From Chondrus crispus (Eukaryota; Rhodophyta; Florideophyceae; Gigartinales; Gigartinaceae), in the NCBI RefSeq assembly GCF_000350225.1, contig NW_005179159.1, positions 124,001 through 188,000 of the forward strand: DNA of 64,000 bases. Reading direction: 5' to 3'. Positions 56,602 through 64,000 of this stretch are shown in pieces (positions within the stretch are counted from its first letter, which is position 1; each line of letters begins with the position of its first letter). Below the pieces are notes generated by a model. It was not told the origin of the DNA. It ran no database searches and saw only the letters and a list, made by a program, of their open reading frames with translations. The translations under genes and the position numbers were made by a program.

Positions 56602-57811
56602 TGGGGTGACAGTAATTATAGAGTACAGTGCTTCTAAACAACCATAACTCTGGTTCAGTACTTCGTAGGGCCACCTTTGGCCATCGCACAGTCAAAGCAA
56701 CGCTTCTGCATGCTCCCTACTAACTTATCCAACGTCTCAGTGTTCATATTTTCCCAGCAGTCCATTATACATTCGAGTAGCTCATCGATATTATTAAACT
56801 GCCTTTCATGTGCGTACACTTTCCTTACCGAGATCCCCCAAAGGTTTTTTATAGGGTTGAGGTCAGGGGACTTGGCAGGCCAGTCCATAACGTGCACTTC
56901 CTCCTCTTCAAACCATTCGTAAACGCGATTAGCACGGTGTACAGCTGCACCATCTTGCATAAACGTCCAGCTAGGACCGAGCTCTTGATCAACAAAAGGA
57001 AGGAGATTGGTCTCGAGAGTCTGAATATGCTTGAGCGCATTCTGCTTCCCTTCTAAAACGACCAAGTCACACTTCTTTTTCCCAGCAAACGCACCCCAAA
57101 CCATCACCGAATCACCTCCTTGCTGGCGCTTTGAAAAAACCTTTCTATCCTTTCGTAAGTCATGCCAATAAATCGCGAAGCCGTCTGGTCCGTCGAAATT
57201 AAACTTCTTCTCGTCAGATCAGACTACATTTGCCGAATCACCAGGCGTCCAGGTCACCTTATCTCGAGCCCAACTTTCTCGCGCGATTTTGTGGCGCGGA
57301 AGCATCATTGGTGCGCGTGCCATGCGCATATACCGAAGGGTGGGAGTGCTGCTGAGTATTGCACGCACGCGGCTGGACTTAACAGGGAGCTGGAGTGTCT
57401 TGACAAGTTCTGTTGATGTCATTTCTCCCTTGTGCGCCTCTCGGATCAGCGCCCTTTTTGCCTGCGCAGACAGCGTAGGCTTCCTCCCGCTCCTTTTTTG
57501 TTCCGTAGAGCTCGGGGGCTTTCAAGTAGTTAGCTACTACTTTTGCGGACCTGCCTAGATGCTTGGCGATGCGGCGTATCGACCACTGAGCATCATGCAG
57601 GCCCGCAATTTTTCCTTTTTCTTCAGCCGTTAAGGATTTACCGCGCGGCATAATTGGGGGGTCTGTTGGGTACTTTTTTACACGGAAGGCTGCTTGTGTT
57701 GAAGCGTATTGTATTGGGCTTTTAACGCGCTAAAGAACGCGGCAAGGAGTCTTTCGGTTGCCGAGTTCTTGGCGCGAGAATGTACTGTACTCTATACTTA
57801 ATGTCACCCCA
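56602..57811 (-). mobile_element. Tc1/mariner-type element
   Basis: 1210 bp with 30-bp terminal inverted repeats beginning TGGGGTGACA and containing TATAGAGTACAGT. TA lies on the left (56600-56601); on the right the dinucleotide is TG, probably mutated. It encodes a degenerate transposase on the minus strand. Confidence 0.85.
56655..57651 (-). pseudogene. Tc1/mariner transposase, one frameshift and one stop
   Basis: N-terminal helix-turn-helix (MPRGKSLTAEEKGKIAGLHD, WSIRRIAKHLGRS) from ATG 57651. A single-base frame change lies in an A run after YGTKK (near 57500). The second frame continues through KRALIREAHKGEM to a TGA directly before SDEKKFNFDGPDG (near 57220), the first catalytic Asp region. 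After the stop come MVWGAF, FMQDGAAVH (second Asp) and DWPAKSPDLNPIKNLWG (third acidic position region). It is close to functional in length and looks like a recent casualty. Confidence 0.85.
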
Positions 57812-58481
57812 TGAATACACATGTATTAATATCTGCAAAAGTATTTATGCTTTGCAAAATCTGATTGCAGATTCGGACTCAGCACGCATTGTTTTATCAA
57901 GAATGTTGTTGTTTTTTATGCAACGTGTGCTGCGTGCCACAGCACGGCACAAATTGGGGGTGCGGCTATAAATAATGGCGGTACCGTACCTGCAGCCAAA
58001 AGCAACGCAATTCGCTATGCCGCAGAAACCGCGCTAGCGGTCCTGAAACTGCTGTGAGAGGTCTGATATGATGTTGTTATGCTTTTCCCGTGAACGCATC
58101 TGCGCAGAATCCAACGGGAAGCAGGGGATTGGTGTGCTCTGGCTGTTGACCAAACCATTACACTTTGTTGACATCAGACACGGTACCTCGCTTCACAATA
58201 CCGTATACCGGGCAACATATCAAGAGCATGATGAAAAGAAAGTGAACTTCCTTCCCATCCATTTTTACCTTGCAGTCGAGTGTGCGCTGTTACAAAAACG
58301 GAAATATTGCGATAGAATTCACTATTCGCCATGTGGCGGAGATGCTCTCACGACCTAAACGCTGCGAACACACTCCATGTTTGAGTGAAAAGCGTGCCAT
58401 ATAAATGTCCTGCGTGGCTGGCGGGTGCCTGCCGATCTGTGTACAAGGGCAGACATGGGCAGATACTCTCCTCTTCTGCCC
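57812..58481. other. Spacer, no gene recognised
   Basis: A plus-strand frame of 96 codons (58068-58358) has no motif. TATAAAAGG lies at about 58489. Confidence 0.4.
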
Positions 58482-59738
58482 TTACTGTATAAAAGGCCTG
58501 TCTTTTGGTGGGCCAAACCGCCGATATACTGAAGCCCATCGAAGTGACCGGTCTGCACGAAAAATTCCATTGAGGTTGACGCCCTCCCCTGTCCTCTCCT
58601 TTATATGGCTTACCCGTACCCCCCATCTCCATTGGCGGTCTCCTTCTCCGCCGGGGCTACTGTAGCCGTTCAGGTCGGAGTCTTCTCGCCGGAACCGACG
58701 TCGGTCGCGCGCATTGCGGCCTCTGCGGTTGCTTCTGCGCGATTCGTCCGACTCGGTGTCCTCGTCATCGGAGGGGTATCCACCTCCTCCGGCATCGCGG
58801 TATCGCGTACAGCGTGATTCGCGGTTATCATCGGAAGAGTAACCGACCCCTCCGGCATCGCGGCATCGCGCGTAGCGTCCGTCGCGGTTCTTGCGCGTCG
58901 CCCTGTGGCGAGGTCTTGTGTCTTCTTCCTCGGAGGGGTTTTCTGTACCCTTCGAGGTGTAGCCTTGAGCGCCGGGTGCGCTTCTTCTGCTCGACCGATA
59001 CGGCTGTCGCTTTTCTGTACCGAAGCGCCCCAGGCGGTTTTCTGTCCCGCGGGGGCCAGCCGTATCGGCGAATACGGGAGGGCCATTTTCTGTGGGCCCT
59101 CCTGTAGCACCATAAATTGGTGGGAGGTATATGGTCTTACCCTCCGGGTGAGGGGCCGTTGTACCGATCTGGGGTGCGGCGCCGATCGGTTCAGCGTGCG
59201 TTAGCGTAGAATCCGGAGCGGTTGAGTCGCGCTGCACGCGTGCGTCGACTCCTGCTCCGACGAAGGTCGTGGCCAGAAGATTGGCCACGGCGGAGCTGAT
59301 CGCTCCCTTTAGAGCCGTACCGGACGGGGATTTTTCATCCACAGTGGTGAGCGCGGTCACCACCTGGCATTGGACTTGAGCGGGTAGAAGTTCGTCCAAA
59401 AGCGGTGATATCGCGCTGCGTATGTGCGCGTCCACGAGTGCGGGCACCGTTCGGTCGAGGCATACGCGCGCTACCTGGGAGAGTTCCGTAGCGAGGAACT
59501 CCTCGACCCAGGCCTGGATGTGCGGCTGAATCGCGTCGACCATCCATTGGACGCGATTCTCAGTGCCTGCCGACACGGCCGGCGTAACATCCGATGCGGA
59601 CGCTCGCGTGCGGCCCGGTCGCGGTGGCGGTCGCAGCAGGGCTTCCGGGTTCTCCACCCGGGGGCGCGGTGCGCCACTGCCACTGCTGGTGCTCAGACGC
59701 CCGGAGGCGGAGTCTCCGCCTTCTTCCGGTCGGTTCAT
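58482..59738 (-). CDS. Gag-like protein of LTR element C
   Basis: 418 codons from ATG 59738. The N-terminal half is predicted helical (WVEEFLATELSQVARVCLDR). The C-terminal half is Arg/Asp/Ser-rich with a repeated unit (RDAGGVGYSSDD and RDAGGGGYPSDD). No zinc knuckle or capsid motif is clear. The LTR and PBS upstream are the main reason to call it Gag. The end (PPKDRPFIQ) may be artificial if the element was cut there. Confidence 0.45.
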   Translation of the reverse strand: MNRPEEGGDSASGRLSTSSGSGAPRPRVENPEALLRPPPRPGRTRASASDVTPAVSAGTENRVQWMVDAIQPHIQAWVEEFLATELSQVARVCLDRTVPALVDAHIRSAISPLLDELLPAQVQCQVVTALTTVDEKSPSGTALKGAISSAVANLLATTFVGAGVDARVQRDSTAPDSTLTHAEPIGAAPQIGTTAPHPEGKTIYLPPIYGATGGPTENGPPVFADTAGPRGTENRLGRFGTEKRQPYRSSRRSAPGAQGYTSKGTENPSEEEDTRPRHRATRKNRDGRYARCRDAGGVGYSSDDNRESRCTRYRDAGGGGYPSDDEDTESDESRRSNRRGRNARDRRRFRREDSDLNGYSSPGGEGDRQWRWGVRVSHIKERTGEGVNLNGIFRADRSLRWASVYRRFGPPKDRPFIQ

Positions 59739-59846
59739 CGTCGAATACGCTTCACGATCGACGCTGTGATTTCTCAACCTTTTCCGCCCGTACGGTTCTG
59801 CACACGATCGAGTGACTACGCGTGCGGCTCAACCTCTAGAGTAATT

Positions 59847-59864
59847 CCCTCCAAAAGAGTACCA
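59847..59864 (-). other. Putative PBS of LTR element C
   Basis: TGGTACTCTTTTGGAGG on the minus strand, three bases after the CCCACA end of the LTR. One substitution from the PBS of gypsy-A. Confidence 0.45.
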
Positions 59865-59867
59865 AAA

Positions 59868-60534
59868 TGTGGGATAACTCCTCTCCGCCCTGGGTTGGGT
59901 GAGAGGCGGAGGCTTCAGCGAGGGAGCACGCGACGCGGACGCGACGCGTTAATTGAACCGATCGGACGAGCTCGCGAAAAGAGAGTGGCTCACCGGCCGG
60001 TTACGCGCAGTGGCCCCGTGGTGCGTGAACGGGAGCGACCGGTAACGGGTTAGAAGCCAGCGCGCGCGATAGACAACCGAAACGGATGTATATACGCGCG
60101 AAAAGGACGGGAGCGAGCTTGCCCCAGTTTACTGGTGGGGACGGGTGTCAGGTATTAACCCCTCAGAGGAACGCCTCGGACACCTGTCCCAGTATACAGT
60201 ACCTGCCGCCTAGTGCATACCAGGTAATGTACGCCATTCAAAAACTAGCCCCTCAATTCCTAATTACCGCGCGGACGCTGCAGCTACACGTGTGTACCAT
60301 TGTACACACGCGCTGCTTACAGACTACTGCACGGATGCCACGTGTGCTAGCGTACACGAATAATACTAGCAGACTACCGCTTGGCCGACACGTGCACTAC
60401 TGTACACGTACGCCAGATTACGACCGCTCGGCACGCGCGCGATCCCTACACGTGGGCACACCCGCCCACGTGTCCACCGTGCACGGCCGCACTGTTAATA
60501 ATCTCCCCGCGCGCGCGTCCGTCGTTATACTACA
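59868..60534 (-). repeat. LTR of element C
   Basis: About 667 bp from TGTAGTATAACG (minus strand, 60534) to CCCACA (59868). It is GC-rich and full of inverted repeats built on CACGTG and GTGTAC. Its start resembles that of the LTR at 61235 (TGTAGCATAACC). No second copy is available. Confidence 0.5.
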
Positions 60535-61234
60535 GACGTCGTCCGTATGATAGCGGCGAATCAGCAAGTGCACCAAACCGGGCCACGAAATTGATCCAGC
60601 GCTCCTTAGCCATCCGGATTTTAACGCCGTCATCGTGTAAGAACTGTAATGGCGTTCCGCGTCACACTGCAAGAAATGAGCTATGAATCGTACAGCTACG
60701 CCCTCGTTGAGGGGCTGTTCATTAAAGTTGATGCTGATGTCCTTGAGAAAGGACAGCAGCGTTATCGGGGAGGAACCATCGAAGTTTTTCATCGTAGGCC
60801 CAATTCCTTGGCCGCGCTTCACGAACTTGACAATTCGTCCGGCATCGTTCTCCGAGAAGAGAATAGAAGTATCGTCATGACGAAAGAGGCGATAGTCGAC
60901 AACGTGCCTTAAATCTTGAAGTAGGGTCTTCGTGGGCTCGATACCAGGCTCTAGAGGTCCCAAGTGGCCGAAGGGCGCCACCGCGAGTGGCGGAGAAGGC
61001 GTTTTCGGTCGGTATGGAATCTTGTGGGACACAAGCAGAGGGGCCGTGGCTCGCGCTCTACGAGCGTGAGCATCACGACGAAGCTCATTCGGTTCCAGAC
61101 AATCGGAACCTGTAGGAAAAGGGTCGAAAGGTCGCAACAAAACCAGACCCAGTCGTGACACGACGCAAGCGTTCGCAGACGTTGAAGATATATCCGATTC
61201 TCTCTCTCGCAGCCAATTCGCGCGGCTTCGTTGC
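60535..61234 (-). pseudogene. Chromovirus gag fragment
   Basis: Homologous to the chromovirus gag at about 9050-9750 (residues 140-370), with shared RANxLRER, HKIPYRP, FGHLGPLEPG, FDGSSPITLLSFLKDI and GSISWPGLV. Both ends are cut exactly where LTR elements begin (60534 and 61235), each LTR facing outward. It is thus the remnant of an older chromovirus that received two insertions. Confidence 0.85.
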
Positions 61235-61874
61235 TGTAGCATAACCGCCGGCTACTGTACTATACATTAGATTTGGAATTAGATTCAACGCTGTAAGGCA
61301 CGGACCTTACAGCGTGCGCGCGCGCCTACCTTACAGCGCGCGCGCACCAACACGTGTACCCCACGTGTAGCATACGGGTGCTGTCAGCCCCGACGGCTGA
61401 CAGCGTTACAGTGCGGGCCGGCCCGCACTGTCTACAGTAAGCCGACTACAGTACAGTCCGTACTGTACTGTAGACGCTTAATTAACTTGTACAATAAATA
61501 TAGGGAGCGACCGCCGGTGGGGAGGAAGAAGACAGGCAACCCTCCACCGACGGTCGACCACCCAGCTTACTCTACTCACACCGCCGTTCCGCGAGTAGTG
61601 ACCACCGAGCGGGTAGTGGACGCGCGCGACACCGCGGCGAGCTGCGATCCGCCTCCGCCTGTCAGTACCGGATCGTCAACCGGTACTGCTCCGGGGCGTC
61701 GAGGCGTCGATCCGCTCGCCTACGCGCGCGTCCCCGCCGACCACGCTCTACCACCCGCTACCGGCCCGCTTCCGGTGGCGTTGGTTGGTTCAAGACCCTC
61801 GGTACACCGATCCGGGGTCTTCCGCCGAACATCGCGAACACCCCCTCCGCCGGGTGTGGGGTGTTTATGCGACA
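61235..61874 (+). repeat. 5' LTR of the second chromovirus-like element
   Basis: About 640 bp from TGTAGCATAACC to ATGCGACA. Between 61289 and 61473 it has a run of perfect hairpins and palindromes, described in the findings. Confidence 0.65.
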
Positions 61875-61875
61875 C

Positions 61876-61893
61876 TGGTCTCCCGACCTAGAA
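61876..61893 (+). other. PBS of the second chromovirus-like element
   Basis: TGGTCTCCCGACCTAGAAG, the same as at 8560. Confidence 0.75.
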
Positions 61894-61951
61894 GACCTTC
61901 AAGATCACGCCGAGAAGGTTGTCCTCTACCTCCGCGTCCGTACGCGTTGAG

Positions 61952-64000
61952 ATGAGCGCCGAGTACCCGACCTCGATCCGATCCGAGCCGACGGATGTGC
62001 GAGAGGCCGCGCTACGCGTCCAAGTCGGCGACGGCGTCGCAGGTCCTCGGGACCGCGAACCGTCGCCCGACTTCTCCGAAGGACGCGCTCGCGCGATGTA
62101 CGATCGCATCGCCGAGTACATCGAGGATGTCCGGACATCTCTCCGTATCGATGTCTCCGACAGCGTCTACGCCCGCTGTATGGAAGAGTTGCGCTCCCTC
62201 CGCGAAGGAAGGTTCGAGCGCGTAACTCAGTCCTTGGAGAACCTGCGTGCGCTCGTCGACCAGCTCCATGCCTGTGTGGTGCTGGTCGAGGACGCGCGCA
62301 TTGATTCCCCCGCCGTAGAGGTTGCGGGTCGACCCGCGAGTGCAAACTCCGGGGTTCGACGAGACCGGCAACCCTTCCCATCTGCCGAACAGATGGGAGC
62401 GTTCGCGCACATGGCGGCAGAACTTAACTCAACGCGCCGCCGTGCCCGTGAGATGGAACAGACCTCGGCCGAGAGGCCGCCCGGAGCCTCCTCGAGTAGG
62501 CCCGGTGCCACTGTTCCTCCGGTCGCGTCCGGATCGCAAGAGTGGCGTCCGGCTGGTGCCGTCACCAGCCGGACGGCGGAGGACATCAAGCCGACGGCGG
62601 ACGCGAACTTCGCGTCCGAAACTCAAGCCCTGCCGCATGTCCCCGGAAGCATGCGGCAGTCACGACGGGTACCGACCGAACTCGACCAGGACCGTGGAGG
62701 AGTCGCCCGCGGATCAGGGGAACCGATTGTCCCCTTCGATCCTCGCTGGGGCGGCTACCAGCCGGCGGATCTTACCGCGCATCCCGGCCCCGTCGACATC
62801 CGAACGTTGCCCGTCACGCCGTTCGGAACGTTGGGTCCCGCCGAACCTGGGGTCGAGCCCGTCCACACCATGATACAGGAGTTCAGCGCCGTCGCGAACT
62901 ACTGGATGTATCGGTTGGACAACACCTCGAGGCTCGTTACCTCGGGTGACGCAGGACAGATCGCCAAGTACGTCCAACGCTGCCGTGGGCTCCGCCCCAC
63001 GATGAAGAGCTTCGACGGTACTGATGCGATTCAGTTGCTCCCGTTCCTGAAGGATATCTGGATAACCTTCAATGCCCAGCACCTGACCGAAGGTGTGGCA
63101 GTCCGTGTCTTCGCTCACTTCCTCGAGCGAGACGCGGAGCGGTTGTATACGAGTTACACCATGCGCGCCCTCCGCGCCGGCCAGCTCCACGACGATACGA
63201 GCTGGCCTGGTCTCGTCAACCAATTTATCAAACGCTACCTAACCGAGGACGTGTTATGGGAAGCGTTTGATGCTGTTGCGTCGGCGCGACAGCTTCCTCA
63301 CGAAACCGAGAACACGTTCGCGGACCGGCTGGAATCCGCCGCGTTCCGATGCACGGCCGTGTTCTCAGAACAAGCCCTCGCGCACTATTTCGTGCGCGGG
63401 TTTTCCACTGCGACCCGAGCCGCAGTGGCAGAGACGATGCAAAGGTTGCCCGGACAACAGAAGACCGAACTCTCGACGATTCGCCGTATCGCAACGGCTG
63501 AGGGAACAACCTACCGCGCCCGCCGCGGATTGCCGCTGCCGGATCCGAAGCCGGCAGCGAAGGGAGTCCGAACTCCGAGGTCGCACGGAACAAGTTCGCC
63601 GGCGACCGCCCTCCACATTGGAGAAGATGAGTGGCAGGCAGACCCTGTCCTCATTACGCAAGGTTTCGACCGCGCAGGAGGCCGACCTCCTACGCCAGCT
63701 TCCACCGGTTCGACCGGAAGCTTCGCAACGGCGTTCGCACACACGCCGAAGGCCACGAGTGGTCCGAGCCACAACATGGCGGAGCTGGATATCTCCAGTC
63801 GAGAAGGAGACCGCTGGCTGCCTAACGTGCCTCGACTCACCGACGAAGAGGCACGCCACGCGGCGACGTTTGCGTCGACCGATGGCAGCGCGTACGTTTG
63901 TTGGCTGTGCCGGACGTATGGCCACGCCATGTACGCGTGCCCGTTCCTGTCGCCTGAACAACGTCAGTTCACGGCGTACAGGAACTACCGCTATCAGATG
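61952..64000 (+). CDS. Gag of the second chromovirus-like element, partial at window edge
   Basis: Open from ATG 61952 to the last base (683 codons, no stop), so it continues outside. Capsid-like blocks parallel the gag at 8641: VTPFGTLGPAEPG, AKYVQRCRGLRPTMKSFDG, VRVFAHFLERDAERLY, SWPGLVNQFIKRYL. At the site of the TAG in the first element it reads RARRGL. A CCHC knuckle CWLCRTYGHAMYAC lies near 63903-63944. The frame is uninterrupted and GC-rich, so this element is younger or better preserved. Confidence 0.85.
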   Translation, partial: MSAEYPTSIRSEPTDVREAALRVQVGDGVAGPRDREPSPDFSEGRARAMYDRIAEYIEDVRTSLRIDVSDSVYARCMEELRSLREGRFERVTQSLENLRALVDQLHACVVLVEDARIDSPAVEVAGRPASANSGVRRDRQPFPSAEQMGAFAHMAAELNSTRRRAREMEQTSAERPPGASSSRPGATVPPVASGSQEWRPAGAVTSRTAEDIKPTADANFASETQALPHVPGSMRQSRRVPTELDQDRGGVARGSGEPIVPFDPRWGGYQPADLTAHPGPVDIRTLPVTPFGTLGPAEPGVEPVHTMIQEFSAVANYWMYRLDNTSRLVTSGDAGQIAKYVQRCRGLRPTMKSFDGTDAIQLLPFLKDIWITFNAQHLTEGVAVRVFAHFLERDAERLYTSYTMRALRAGQLHDDTSWPGLVNQFIKRYLTEDVLWEAFDAVASARQLPHETENTFADRLESAAFRCTAVFSEQALAHYFVRGFSTATRAAVAETMQRLPGQQKTELSTIRRIATAEGTTYRARRGLPLPDPKPAAKGVRTPRSHGTSSPATALHIGEDEWQADPVLITQGFDRAGGRPPTPASTGSTGSFATAFAHTPKATSGPSHNMAELDISSREGDRWLPNVPRLTDEEARHAATFASTDGSAYVCWLCRTYGHAMYACPFLSPEQRQFTAYRNYRYQM

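Larger units (their letters stand above)
58482..60534 (-). mobile_element. LTR element C on the minus strand, 5' part
   Basis: A probable LTR (59868-60534) is followed on the minus strand by a PBS and a gag-like frame. Protease and pol are missing; the element appears cut near 58482. It was inserted into a chromovirus gag fragment whose homology starts at 60535. Confidence 0.55.
61235..64000 (+). mobile_element. Second chromovirus-like LTR element, 5' part (continues past window)
   Basis: LTR 61235-61874, PBS TGGTCTCCCGACCTAG at 61876 identical to that of the first chromovirus, and an open gag. Its gag is related to but clearly diverged from that at 8641. The rest lies outside the window. 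Confidence 0.85.

Noticed and set aside
57490..57510. A-run in the Tc1 transposase as a recoding site
   Set aside because: The downstream frame is +1 relative to the upstream one and the gene also has a stop, so a simple indel in a decayed gene is more likely.

Overview
The window looks like nuclear DNA of a repeat-rich eukaryote. It has LTR retrotransposons with PBS, PPT and chromodomain, several classes of cut-and-paste DNA transposon, MITEs, a bZIP gene and a few uninterrupted single-exon host-like genes. There are no bacterial operons, Shine-Dalgarno sites, rRNA genes or CRISPR arrays. The mix, the compact genes and the fairly high GC of host-like genes would suit an alga such as a red alga, but the sequence alone does not prove the taxon. 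Most of the 64 kb is mobile DNA, much of it nested.

Layout. 375-3209: piggyBac-like element, copy 1, with decayed transposase. 4551-7793: 5' part of a Ty3/gypsy element (gypsy-A), cut off inside RT by a complete 10-kb chromovirus (7794-17807; 766-bp LTRs, gag with CCHC knuckle, likely -1 frameshift signal, PR-RT-RNaseH-IN-chromodomain). 18108-23245: DNA transposon on the minus strand whose transposase carries an embedded YqaJ-like PD-(D/E)XK nuclease and a C-terminal Cys/His finger. 23324-27508: pair of inverted repeats with a pogo/Tigger-like element (23590-25837) nested inside. 29321-30439: secreted protein gene. 30795-34576: two MITEs and piggyBac-like copy 2, joined head to tail at CTAG sites. 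34594-35073: another MITE. 35413-47257: two almost identical Ty3/gypsy units in tandem on the minus strand sharing a central LTR, each with an extra two-zinc-finger ORF before gag. 47400-48754: GC-rich bZIP gene with broken frame. 48898-51774: intact MULE transposase and a J-domain protein. 53485-55341: protein-kinase-like gene with a possible degenerate nuclease domain. 56602-57811: Tc1/mariner pseudo-element. 58482-64000: nested LTR elements, namely a minus-strand gag-like ORF with LTR, a chromovirus gag fragment, and a chromovirus-like element whose open gag runs off the window.

Candidate host genes are few: the secreted protein, the bZIP gene, the J-domain protein and the kinase. The most unusual items are the transposase-YqaJ fusion, the zinc-finger leader ORF of the tandem Ty3 elements, the piggyBac-like family flanked by CTAG instead of TTAA, the GGGAAAA frameshift site with hairpin, and a marked excess of TACTGTA/TACAGTA across unrelated sequences. 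All calls come from reading motifs by eye; no database search was run.
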